64,000 bases of DNA from assembly GCA_938015525.1 (NCBI GenBank), contig CALLPC010000010.1, forward strand, positions 1-64,000, read 5' to 3'. Origin of the DNA: an uncultured Dehalococcoidia bacterium (lineage in GTDB: Bacteria; Chloroflexota; Dehalococcoidia; Tepidiformales; Tepidiformaceae). A program made the position numbers and the translations under genes. Numbering within the stretch: position 1 is the stretch's first letter; every line of letters begins with the position of its first letter. The notes beneath the pieces were generated by a model. It had not been told where the DNA came from, did not search any database, and saw only the letters and a program-made list of their open reading frames with translations. This document shows, in pieces, positions 1 to 7,976 of this stretch.

Positions 1-1434
1 GTCCGCGTGCGGCGCCAGCGCCGAGCTGAACCACGTATCCAGCACGTCCTCGTCCTGCCGCAGCGAGCCCCCGCACTCCGGGCAGGCTGCCGGGTCCTCC
101 ACCTGGCAGACCGTGTGCCCGTTCGCGCAGTACCACACCGGGATCTGGTGGCCCCACCACAGCTGCCGGCTGATGCACCAGTCCCGGATGTTCTCCATCC
201 AGTTCAGGTACACCTTCTCGAACCGCTGCGGCACCATCCGGATCCGCCCGTCCCTCACCGCCGCAATCGCATCCCCCGCCAGCGAATGCCCCGGCTCGTA
301 CTCCTTCGTCACCGCCACGAACCACTGCTCGCTCGGCAGCGGCTGCACCGGCGTTTTGCAGCGGCTGCAGTGTCCCACGCTGTGCGTGTACTCCTCCACG
401 CGCTCCAGGAACCCCTCATCCTCCAGGTCCCGCAGAATCGCGGCCCGCGCCTCCTCCACCGTCATCCCCGCATACGGCCCCGCCTCCTCGTTCATCCGCC
501 CTTTCAGGTCGATCGCCACCACCACCGGCAGGTCGTGCCGCTGCCCGATCTCCCAGTCGTTCGGGTCGTGCCCGGGCGTCACCTTCACCGCACCCGTGCC
601 GAACTCCATCTTCACGTGCTCGTCCGCAACCACCGGGATCTCCCGCCCGATGAGCGGCAGCAGCAGCATCCGCCCGACCTGCTCCTCGTACCGCTCGTCC
701 CCGGGGTTCACCGCCACCCCCGTGTCGCCCACCATCGTCTCCGGCCGCGTCGTTGCGACCACGACATAATCCGGCAGCGGCATCCCGCCTTCACCCACCA
801 CCGGGTAGCGGATGTACCACAGCTTCGAGGCCACCTCCTGGTAATCCACCTCGAGGTCGCTCAGCGCCGTCTCACATCGCGGGCACCAGTTGATCATCCG
901 CAGCCCGCGGTAAATCAGCCCGTCCCGGTACAGGTTCACGAACGTCGTCCGCACCGCTTTCACGATCTGCGGGTCGAGCGTGAACACGTCCCGCGACCAG
1001 TCAGCACTCGCCCCCAGCTTCCGGTGCTGGTCCGCAATCCGGCTCCGGTACTTCCGCACCCACTCCCACGTCCGCTCGATGAACGCCTCCCGCCCCAGGT
1101 CGTGCCGCGTCAGCCCCTCCTTTGCCAGCTCCTTCTCGATGACGTTCTGTGTTGCGATGCCCGCGTGGTCCTCCCCGGGCAGCCAAAGCGTCGGGTCCCC
1201 CTGCATCCGGTGCCACCGCACCAGCGCGTCCGTAATCGCATCCTCCAGCCCGTGCCCCAGGTGCAGCTCCCCGGTCACGTTCGGCGGCGGCATGATGATG
1301 CAGTACGGCTCCCGGCCGGGGTCGATGCGCGGCTTGAAGTAGCCCGCCTCCTCCCACATCCCGTAAATCCGCTCCTCCACGTTCGCCGGCTCGTAGGCAG
1401 GCGGCAAAACGGGCCCCGGCGTCTCAGTCGTCAT
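1..1434 (-). CDS. valS: Valyl-tRNA synthetase, N-terminal part (cut by window edge)
   Basis: Class I aminoacyl-tRNA synthetase that charges tRNA-Val in the cytoplasm. The 478 visible codons begin at an ATG and run off the left edge. The HIGH-type ATP motif PPPNVTGELHLGHGL lies near residues 46-60, followed by the ValRS signature LWLPGEDHAGIATQNVIEK. A zinc-binding Cys cluster (CSRCKTP) and the DTWFSSALAP block come near the edge. The KMSKS loop and the anticodon-binding domain lie outside the window. A TACACT -10 element at 1493-1488 on the same strand implies a leader of about 47 nt, too short for a T-box. Codons end mainly in G, as in the other - strand genes. Confidence 0.95.
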   Translation of the reverse strand, partial: MTTETPGPVLPPAYEPANVEERIYGMWEEAGYFKPRIDPGREPYCIIMPPPNVTGELHLGHGLEDAITDALVRWHRMQGDPTLWLPGEDHAGIATQNVIEKELAKEGLTRHDLGREAFIERTWEWVRKYRSRIADQHRKLGASADWSRDVFTLDPQIVKAVRTTFVNLYRDGLIYRGLRMINWCPRCETALSDLEVDYQEVASKLWYIRYPVVGEGGMPLPDYVVVATTRPETMVGDTGVAVNPGDERYEEQVGRMLLLPLIGREIPVVADEHVKMEFGTGAVKVTPGHDPNDWEIGQRHDLPVVVAIDLKGRMNEEAGPYAGMTVEEARAAILRDLEDEGFLERVEEYTHSVGHCSRCKTPVQPLPSEQWFVAVTKEYEPGHSLAGDAIAAVRDGRIRMVPQRFEKVYLNWMENIRDWCISRQLWWGHQIPVWYCANGHTVCQVEDPAACPECGGSLRQDEDVLDTWFSSALAPHAD

Positions 1435-1487
1435 CGAACCAACCCTGGCAGCAAAATCTGGGACGGCGTGGCTGCGCCTGGCCTCCA

Positions 1488-1493
1488 AGTGTA
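1488..1493 (-). promoter_or_regulatory. -10 element of valS
   Basis: TACACT on the - strand, about 54 nt upstream of the valS ATG. No convincing -35 was found. Confidence 0.45.
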
Positions 1494-1573
1494 GCAGGGC
1501 ACCCCCTACCTGCCCCCGCTCCCCGCTCCCCGTTCATACTGACCGGCCAGCCGCCACCCGCTACGATCCCCGC

Positions 1574-4072
1574 ATGACCCCCCACCTCCCCTGGATTCGC
1601 GAGGCCGACCCCGCCAGCACCGCCCGCTACGGCGGCAAAGCCGCCTCCCTCGCCGCCCTCACCCGCGCCAGCTTCGACGTCCCCGAAGGCTTCATCATCC
1701 CCGTCGACGTCGCCGACCTCCTCCGCGGCGAGCCCGCTGCCTGGCCCCCCGACCTTCGACGCGCCCTCCTCGCCCGTCTCGCCGCCCTCGCACCAGCCTA
1801 CGAACCGGTCGCCGTCCGCTCCTCCGCCGTCGACGAAGACGGCGCCGCTGCCTCTTTCGCCGGGCAGCACGAGACCGTCCTCGGCGTCACCGGCGGCGAT
1901 GCCTTCCTCGAAGCCCTCGCCCGTTGCCTCGCCTCCGCCCACGCCGAATCCGCCCGCGCCTACCGCCAGTCCGTCGGCGCCGACCGGGAAGCCCGCATGG
2001 CGGTCGTCGTCCAGCGCATGGTCCCCGCCGTCGCCGCAGGGGTCGCCTTCTCCATCGACCCCGTCACCGGCAGCCCCGACCACCTCCTCGTCGAAGCCGT
2101 CGCCGGCCTCGGCGATGCCCTCGTCTCCGGCACGGCCGAAGGCCAGCGCTTCCTCGTCCACCGCCAGTCGCTCACCATCCTCGAACGCCCCCGCGAAGCC
2201 CCGGTCCTCTCCGACGACCTCGTCATCGCCATCGTCCGCGCCGCCCTCCGCGCCGAGGACCTCTTCGGGGGCCCGCAGGACATCGAATTCGCCGTCGACC
2301 AACGCGGCAAGCTCTGGCTCCTCCAGTCACGGCCCATCACCTCCGCAGCGGCGGCAGCCCCCCGCCCCGACGGCCTCGGCGGCTGGTACTCCGAGTTCGA
2401 TACCCCCACCTCCGACGCCGACCTCTGGACCTTCGCCAACGTCCAGGAAATCCTCCCCGGCCTCCTCACACCCCTTACCATCACGACCTTCAACCAGACC
2501 GTCCCCCGCGCTTACACCGAGGACTACCACGAGCTCGGGCTGCTCTCCGCCGACGAAAACCCCACCTTCATGGGCTGCTTCTACAACCGCGCCTTCCTCA
2601 ACATGGAGGCCGCACGACTCGTCGCCTCCCGCGTCCTCGGCTTCCGCGAAGGTGCGCTCGAACAGCAGTACCTCGGCGGCCCGGTCGAAGACGGCTGGCG
2701 CACCCACCTCCCGCGCTGCAAGACCTGGCGCCACCGCCTCCTCACCGCGCCCCGCATGCTCCGCCTCCTGGCTACCCTCGCGAAACACGCCGACCGGGCC
2801 GAGCGCGCCGTCCTCGACGCAGAAACGAAGGTCCGCGCCGTCGACCCCTTCTCCCTCTCCACCGCCGAACTCCAGCGCTACCGGGAGCGCATCCTCGACT
2901 TCGCCGCCCGCATCTCCCGCGTCCACCTCCGCGTCACCGGGGTCGCCGGCGCCGGCTACGATGCCGTCCTCGAACTCGTCCGCCCCGTCCTCGGCGACGA
3001 AACCGAAGGCCGCTTCCCCACCCTCTTCACCGGCCTCCCCGGCGTCGAAAGCGCGCGCATCAGCCTCGACATCTGGGAACTCTCCCGCACCGCCATCGAA
3101 ACCGGCATCGCCGAACGGCTCCGCGAACCCGGGTTCGACCCCCGCGACCCCGCCCTCCCCGCACCGTGGCGCGACCGGTTCGCCGCCTTCATCGAACGCC
3201 ACGGCCACCGCGGCCTGCACGAGATGGAGTTGGCCGCCAGGACCTGGCGCTGGGACCCCGCGCCCGTCGTCGCAATGGCCGCCGCCTACCTCGACCTCGA
3301 CCCCGAGCACGCCCCGCCGGCCGTCCTCGCCCGCCAGGAAGCCGAGCGCCTCGCCCTCACCCGCGACATCGACGGCCGCCTCAGCTGGGCACGGCGCCGC
3401 GCCTTCCGCTGGCTCCTCCCCCGCGCCCAGGGATGGGTCGCCCTCCGGGAACGTACCAAGTCCATCCTCGTCCGCGCCGCACGCCTCGGCGATTGGCACC
3501 TCCCCGCGGTCCAGGCCCGCCTGCTTGACCTCGGCGTCATCCGCGAACCCGACGACCTCTTCTTCCTCTCCCACGAAGAGGTGTCCAGGGTCCTCGGCAG
3601 CGGCCTCCGCCTCGACCTCTCGGCCAGCGTGGCGGCGCGCCGCCGCGAATACGAGCGCAACCGGCACGTCATCCTGCCCGAGCGCTTCCGCGGCCGGCCC
3701 GTACCACTGCAGCCCGCCGAAGCCGGCCACGCCGGCGACGTCCTGAAAGGCACGCCCGTCAGCCCCGGCCGCGTCACCGGCCGCGCCCGCGTCATCCTCG
3801 ACCCGAAGACGGACGGCCCCCTCCAGCCCGGCGAAATCCTCGTCGCTCCTGTGACCGATGCCGGCTGGACGCCGCTCTTCGCCCTCGCCGCCGGCCTCGT
3901 CGTCGATGTCGGCAGCGCCCTCAGCCACGGCAGCACCGTCGCCCGCGAATACGGCCTGCCGGCCGTCGTCAACGTCCGCCAGGGCACCTCACGCATCCGC
4001 ACCGGCGACCTCGTCGCCATCGACGGCCTCGCCGGGACGGTCACCATCCTCGAAGAGCCGCCCTCCGCCTGA
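1574..4072 (+). CDS. PEP-utilising/pyruvate-binding phosphotransferase, rifampin-phosphotransferase-like
   Basis: 832 aa. An N-terminal PPDK-type ATP-binding domain (about 1-265) shows GGKAASLAALTRA, VRSSAVDEDGAAASFAGQHE and the DIEFAVDQRGKLWLLQSRPI end block. A long helical middle region (about 270-720) follows. The swivelling phospho-histidine domain is at the extreme C-terminus (ALSHGSTVAREYGLPAVV, His785). There is no C-terminal TIM barrel, so this is not a canonical PEP synthase or PPDK. The order ATP domain, helical domain, His domain is that of rifampin phosphotransferases and related proteins of unknown substrate. The ATG lies 6 nt after TACGAT (1562-1567) with no Shine-Dalgarno. The substrate cannot be told from sequence. 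Confidence 0.85.
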   Translation: MTPHLPWIREADPASTARYGGKAASLAALTRASFDVPEGFIIPVDVADLLRGEPAAWPPDLRRALLARLAALAPAYEPVAVRSSAVDEDGAAASFAGQHETVLGVTGGDAFLEALARCLASAHAESARAYRQSVGADREARMAVVVQRMVPAVAAGVAFSIDPVTGSPDHLLVEAVAGLGDALVSGTAEGQRFLVHRQSLTILERPREAPVLSDDLVIAIVRAALRAEDLFGGPQDIEFAVDQRGKLWLLQSRPITSAAAAAPRPDGLGGWYSEFDTPTSDADLWTFANVQEILPGLLTPLTITTFNQTVPRAYTEDYHELGLLSADENPTFMGCFYNRAFLNMEAARLVASRVLGFREGALEQQYLGGPVEDGWRTHLPRCKTWRHRLLTAPRMLRLLATLAKHADRAERAVLDAETKVRAVDPFSLSTAELQRYRERILDFAARISRVHLRVTGVAGAGYDAVLELVRPVLGDETEGRFPTLFTGLPGVESARISLDIWELSRTAIETGIAERLREPGFDPRDPALPAPWRDRFAAFIERHGHRGLHEMELAARTWRWDPAPVVAMAAAYLDLDPEHAPPAVLARQEAERLALTRDIDGRLSWARRRAFRWLLPRAQGWVALRERTKSILVRAARLGDWHLPAVQARLLDLGVIREPDDLFFLSHEEVSRVLGSGLRLDLSASVAARRREYERNRHVILPERFRGRPVPLQPAEAGHAGDVLKGTPVSPGRVTGRARVILDPKTDGPLQPGEILVAPVTDAGWTPLFALAAGLVVDVGSALSHGSTVAREYGLPAVVNVRQGTSRIRTGDLVAIDGLAGTVTILEEPPSA

Positions 4073-4137
4073 CCCTATCCCGCCTCCCCCAGGCTCGCCC
4101 GCAACCAGCAGCCGCCCGGGACCCAACGGTCCGCGCC

Positions 4138-4350
4138 TCAGCGGAACAGCGGCCGCACCCCGCACCGCCCGGTCACCGTGTCGATGCACGGGTCAGGCCC
4201 GGCATACCTGCCGAGCAGCCGGCGCCCCGACGCTTCCCGCGCATCGAGCAGCATCCGGAAGGCCGCCAGCTCCGCATCGGTCAGCGGCTCGCCGCGCCAG
4301 ACCTTCCCGACGCACTCCGCCCCGAACCGTTCGAACAGCGCCCGGTACAC
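4138..4350 (-). CDS. Small hypothetical protein downstream of the DEAD-box helicase
   Basis: 70 aa from a GTG. Contains two helical-looking segments and a Cys-containing tail (CIDTVTGRCG). I do not recognise the family. It is in the same reading frame as the helicase, and the frame stays open from the helicase TAG stop (4405-4407) to this gene's TGA. Composition looks protein-like. It may be a separate small gene or a former C-terminal extension of the helicase. No strong Shine-Dalgarno is visible. Confidence 0.35.
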   Translation of the reverse strand: MYRALFERFGAECVGKVWRGEPLTDAELAAFRMLLDAREASGRRLLGRYAGPDPCIDTVTGRCGVRPLFR

Positions 4351-4404
4351 GCCCGCATCCTGCCCCGCCGCCGCCCGCCCGGCAAGGCCCGTGTCGCGTC
4401 CGCC

Positions 4405-5988
4405 CTACTGCGCCCCGCCGGCTGCCTCGCCCGCCCCCACCGGCTCCAGGTCCTCGATGTCCCAGCGCGCCGGCACCCGCAGGTACTTCACCGCCCCCGC
4501 ACCCACCTCGCGGACCACCGCATCCCAGGCCGGCACATCCCACTCGCTCACGAACGTGTACGAACAGCCGCGCCGCCCCGCCCGCGCCGTCCGCCCCACC
4601 CGGTGGATGTACTCCTCCGGGTTCTGCGGCACGTCGTAGTTCACCACATCCTCGATGTCCGGGATGTCGAGCCCCCGCGCCGCCACGTTCGTCGCCACCA
4701 GGAACTCCAGCCGGCCCGACCGAAAATCCGCCATCACCCGGTCCCGCTGCGATTGCCGCAGGTCCCCGTGGATGGCCTGTGCAGGCACCCCGGCGGCATT
4801 CAGCTCCGCCGTCAGCCGGTCCACCATCACCTTCGTATTGCAGAAGATGAGCGTCCGCCCCAGCCCCCGCATCTCGTACAGGTACTGCAGCGCCCGCAGC
4901 TTGTCCCGCTCCGCAACCTCGCAGTAGTACTGCTCAACGCCCTCAGCGGTCCGCTGCTCCGGGTCCACCTCCACGCGCTCCGCCCGCCGCATGTACCGCC
5001 ACACCAGCCGGCCGATACTCTCCGGCATCGTCGCGCTGAAGAGCGCCGTCTGCCGCTCCTTCGGCGCATGCCGGAGGATGTAGTCGATGTCCCGGGCGAA
5101 CCCGATATCCAGCATCTGGTCCGCCTCGTCGAGCACCACGAACCGGACCCCGCCGAGCGACAGCGTCCCTCGCTTGATGTGGTCGATCACCCGGCCCGGC
5201 GTCCCGACCACCACCTGCACCCCACGGCCCAGCCGGTCGATGTCCGTCTGCACCCGGCTCCCGCCCGTCAGCGCCCAGGCCGAGAAACCGTAAAACAGCG
5301 CGAGGTGGTCCATCACCTCGCGCACCTGTTTTGCCAGCTCCCGGGTCGGCACCAGCACGATCGCCTGCACCTCCCGCGAGCCCGGGTCGATGCTCCGTGC
5401 AAGCGGCAGCCCGAAGGCCAGCGTCTTCCCCGTCCCGGTCTGCGCCAGCCCGACGAGGTCCTCCCCCGCGAACAGCTTCGGCAGCGCCTCCCGCTGGATC
5501 GGCGTCGGCTCCGTAAACCCGAGGGCGGCGATCGCCTCGAGCCCCGTCTCGTCAACGCCCAGCTCCCGGAACGCCTCCGAAAGCGGTGCCTTCGCCGGCG
5601 GCCGCTTCGGCCCGGCCGGCACCCTGCTCGCGGGCGCTGTTGCCGCAGGCGCCTCGCTGCTCGCTCCAGCTCCCCGGCCGCCACGCCGGCGCCGCCGCCG
5701 GCGCGAAGGGGCCTCTGCCCCCGCCGGTTCGCCAGCCGTTGCCGGCAGTGCGGAATCCCCCGGCACCGTGCCGGCAGCACGCGCCGCCCCGAGCCGGCTC
5801 GGGCGGCGCATCCCCGCCCCGTTCGCGGGCGCTGCTGCCCGCGAGCGGCTCGCTCCCGGCTCCGCGGCCGGTGCACCCGGCGGGCTGATGGTCGTCGTTG
5901 ATGGGGTGGGGTTGGCGATGCCGGCCTCCGCGCCGGCCGTCCGCCGGAAAGGTCGCGCAATCGTCTCGAAAATGCTGGTCAGCTTCAC
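4405..5988 (-). CDS. DEAD-box ATP-dependent RNA helicase
   Basis: About 527 aa from a GTG at 5988. An in-frame GTG at 6099 would add 37 residues. A low-complexity Ala/Pro/Arg N-terminal tail with a run of about seven Arg (about residues 96-102) precedes the helicase core. Motifs in order: Q motif FTEPTPIQREALP, motif I AQTGTGKT (about 182-189), Ia PTRELAKQ, II DEAD, III SAT, IV LIFCNT, V ATNVAARGLDIPD, VI HRVGRTARAGRRG. The family unwinds short RNA duplexes in ribosome assembly, mRNA decay or cold adaptation. Promoter TACACT at 6135-6130 gives a leader of 24 nt or about 135 nt depending on the start. The leader carries a CCCCG/CGGGG hairpin. Confidence 0.93.
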   Translation of the reverse strand: MKLTSIFETIARPFRRTAGAEAGIANPTPSTTTISPPGAPAAEPGASRSRAAAPANGAGMRRPSRLGAARAAGTVPGDSALPATAGEPAGAEAPSRRRRRRRGGRGAGASSEAPAATAPASRVPAGPKRPPAKAPLSEAFRELGVDETGLEAIAALGFTEPTPIQREALPKLFAGEDLVGLAQTGTGKTLAFGLPLARSIDPGSREVQAIVLVPTRELAKQVREVMDHLALFYGFSAWALTGGSRVQTDIDRLGRGVQVVVGTPGRVIDHIKRGTLSLGGVRFVVLDEADQMLDIGFARDIDYILRHAPKERQTALFSATMPESIGRLVWRYMRRAERVEVDPEQRTAEGVEQYYCEVAERDKLRALQYLYEMRGLGRTLIFCNTKVMVDRLTAELNAAGVPAQAIHGDLRQSQRDRVMADFRSGRLEFLVATNVAARGLDIPDIEDVVNYDVPQNPEEYIHRVGRTARAGRRGCSYTFVSEWDVPAWDAVVREVGAGAVKYLRVPARWDIEDLEPVGAGEAAGGAQ

Positions 5989-6129
5989 GTCCTGTTCTTC
6001 ACCGCCGACCCAAACTTCCCCGTCGTCGGGGAGCCGGCGGCCTCGTCGCATCGAAATCGGGAAAAACTCCGCGGCCCTCGCTCGTCCCGGGACGTCCACG
6101 GCAGGCCGTCTTCAACATGACGTAAACCC

Positions 6130-6135
6130 AGTGTA
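6130..6135 (-). promoter_or_regulatory. -10 element of the DEAD-box helicase gene
   Basis: TACACT on the - strand in the divergent gap with the enoyl-CoA hydratase gene. Confidence 0.4.
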
Positions 6136-6184
6136 GCACGCATTGCCGTTCGACACCGCGCCCCGCCCGCCCCACAATCCCGCC

Positions 6185-7045
6185 ATGCCCTACGAACACA
6201 TCACCACCGAACTCTCCGACGGCATCCTCACCGTCACCCTCGACCGCCCCGAACAGCTCAACGCCTTCACCCCCACCATGCAGCGCGAGCTCGTCGCCGC
6301 TTTCGACGAGGCTGACGCCAACGATGCCGTCCGCGTCATCGTCGTCACCGGCCGCGGCCGCGCCTTCTGTGCCGGGGCCGACCTCTCCGCCGGCCCCTCC
6401 ACCTTCGACGCCAGTGCCCGCGGCCGCCCTACCGACATCCGCGAGTACCGCGACGGCGGCGGCCTCGTCACCCTCCGCATCTTCGACCTGAAAAAGCCGA
6501 TCATCGCCGCTATCAACGGCCCCGCCGTCGGTGTCGGCGTCACCATGACCCTCGCCATGGATGTCCGCCTCGCCAGCGAAACCGCCCGCTTCGGCTTCGT
6601 CTTCACCCGCCGCGGCATCGTCCCCGAGGCCGCCAGCTCCTGGTTCCTGCCCCGCGCCGTCGGCATCCAGCAGGCCATGGAGTGGGTCGCCACCGGCCGC
6701 GTCTTCGATGCCCAGGAGGCCCTCCGCGGCCGCCTCGTCCGCTCCATCCATCCCCCCGAGGAGCTCCTCCCGGCCGCCTACGCCCTCGCCCGCGAAATCG
6801 CCGACAACACCTCCGCCGTCTCCGTCGCCCTCAGCCGCCAGCTCATGTGGCGCGGCCTCGTCGCCGACCACCCGATGAAAGCCCACATGGCAGATTCCCG
6901 CGGCATCCTCATCATGGGTGCCAGCCCCGACGTCAAAGAGGGCGTCGCCTCCTTCCTCGAAAAACGCCGCCCGAACTTCACCATGTCGGTCTCGAAGGAC
7001 CTCCCCGACCTCTTCCCCTTCTACCGGCCCCCCGAGTTCGAATGA
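6185..7045 (+). CDS. Enoyl-CoA hydratase/isomerase family protein
   Basis: 286 aa crotonase-fold protein. LTVTLDRPEQLNAFTPTM is the usual N-terminal block. GRGRAFCAGADLS and AINGPAVGVGVTMTLAMDVR form the two CoA and oxyanion-hole regions, and RRGIVPEAASSWFLPRAVG is the region carrying the catalytic acid. Probably acts in fatty-acid or branched acyl-CoA catabolism. The exact substrate is unknown, and a hydratase cannot be separated from an isomerase here. The start is the ATG 6 nt after CACAAT (6173-6178), with no Shine-Dalgarno, consistent with a leaderless message. A second paralogue lies at 43416-44222. Confidence 0.9.
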   Translation: MPYEHITTELSDGILTVTLDRPEQLNAFTPTMQRELVAAFDEADANDAVRVIVVTGRGRAFCAGADLSAGPSTFDASARGRPTDIREYRDGGGLVTLRIFDLKKPIIAAINGPAVGVGVTMTLAMDVRLASETARFGFVFTRRGIVPEAASSWFLPRAVGIQQAMEWVATGRVFDAQEALRGRLVRSIHPPEELLPAAYALAREIADNTSAVSVALSRQLMWRGLVADHPMKAHMADSRGILIMGASPDVKEGVASFLEKRRPNFTMSVSKDLPDLFPFYRPPEFE

Positions 7046-7148
7046 CCCCTCCCGCCCGGAGCGGCGCCCCCCACGCGGGAACCGCGCCGCTCCCCATCCA
7101 CACACGCCAACCCCATTCCCCCGTCGCTTCTCCCCCCGGCATCTCCTC

Positions 7149-7154
7149 TACACT
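7149..7154 (+). promoter_or_regulatory. -10 element of leaderless xdhC-like gene
   Basis: TACACT exactly 6 nt before the ATG at 7161. No Shine-Dalgarno lies between. Confidence 0.55.
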
Positions 7155-7160
7155 CTCGGT

Positions 7161-7976
7161 ATGCTCCAGCTGACACGACGCCTCGCCGCTGCAGCCGAAG
7201 GCGGAGAGCCCGTCCTCCTCGCCGTCCTCGTCGACCCCGGCCCCCTCCCCCTCCAGCCCGGCGCCCGTCTCCTGGTCGAGCCCGATGGAGCGCTCCTCGG
7301 CACCCTCGGCGATGCCAGCCTCGATGCCGCCATTGCGCGCCTCGCCGGCGAGTTCTTCGCCCGCCGGCCAGCGCCCCACACCCGCTGCTTCATCGACGGC
7401 GCCCTCCGCGGACGCGCCGCCGAGGGCGCCCCCGCCATCTACCTCGAGGTCGTCGCCGCGCAGCCCACCTTCCTCGTCGTCGGCGCCGGTCACATCGGGC
7501 GCGCCCTCGCCCGCCTCGCCAGCTTCCTCGGCTACCGCGTCGTCGTGCTCGATGACCGCGCCGACTACGCCGACCCGCAGCTCATCCCCGAAGCCGACGA
7601 CGTCATCTGCGACGATTTCGAAACCGCCCTCGAACGCTTCCCCATCGGCCCCGACACCACCATCGTCCTCGTCACCCGCGGCCACAAACAGGACGAGCTC
7701 TCCCTCCGCAAATGCATCGGCCGCGGTGCCGCCTACCTCGGCATGATCGGCTCCCGCCGCCGCACCACCGCGGTCCTCGACCATCTCCGCGCCGAGGGAT
7801 TCCCCGAACCCGAGCTCGAAAAGGTCCGCACCCCCATCGGCCTCGACATCGGCGCCGAGACCCCCGAAGAGATCGCCGTCAGCATCATCGCCGAGGTCAT
7901 CCTCCTCCGCCGCGGCGGCACCGGCGCGCCGATGTACTACCGCGCCCGCCGCAGCCCTACTCCAGCGCGCTCCTGA
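7161..7976 (+). CDS. XdhC/CoxI family protein (molybdenum hydroxylase maturation)
   Basis: 271 aa. The C-terminal Rossmann-like XdhC domain begins FLVVGAGHIGRALARLASFLG and continues with VLDDRADYA, LVTRGHKQDE and YLGMIGSRRR. The N-terminal half is a weak match to the XdhC N-terminal region. XdhC/CoxI proteins help insert the sulfurated Mo cofactor into xanthine dehydrogenase or CO dehydrogenase-type enzymes. No such enzyme is encoded nearby, so the client is unknown. The gene converges with the Mur ligase gene and the two overlap by 20 bp at their 3' ends. Confidence 0.88.
   Translation: MLQLTRRLAAAAEGGEPVLLAVLVDPGPLPLQPGARLLVEPDGALLGTLGDASLDAAIARLAGEFFARRPAPHTRCFIDGALRGRAAEGAPAIYLEVVAAQPTFLVVGAGHIGRALARLASFLGYRVVVLDDRADYADPQLIPEADDVICDDFETALERFPIGPDTTIVLVTRGHKQDELSLRKCIGRGAAYLGMIGSRRRTTAVLDHLRAEGFPEPELEKVRTPIGLDIGAETPEEIAVSIIAEVILLRRGGTGAPMYYRARRSPTPARS

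Noticed and set aside
7-1494. Very long open frames antisense to valS and to most other genes
   Set aside because: High GC and the strong strand bias remove stop codons on the opposite strand. The products are Arg/Pro/His- or Ala/Gly-rich without family motifs, while the other strand has clear domains.
1435-1573. T-box or other riboswitch upstream of valS
   Set aside because: The predicted leader is only about 47 nt and has no T-box core or specifier loop.
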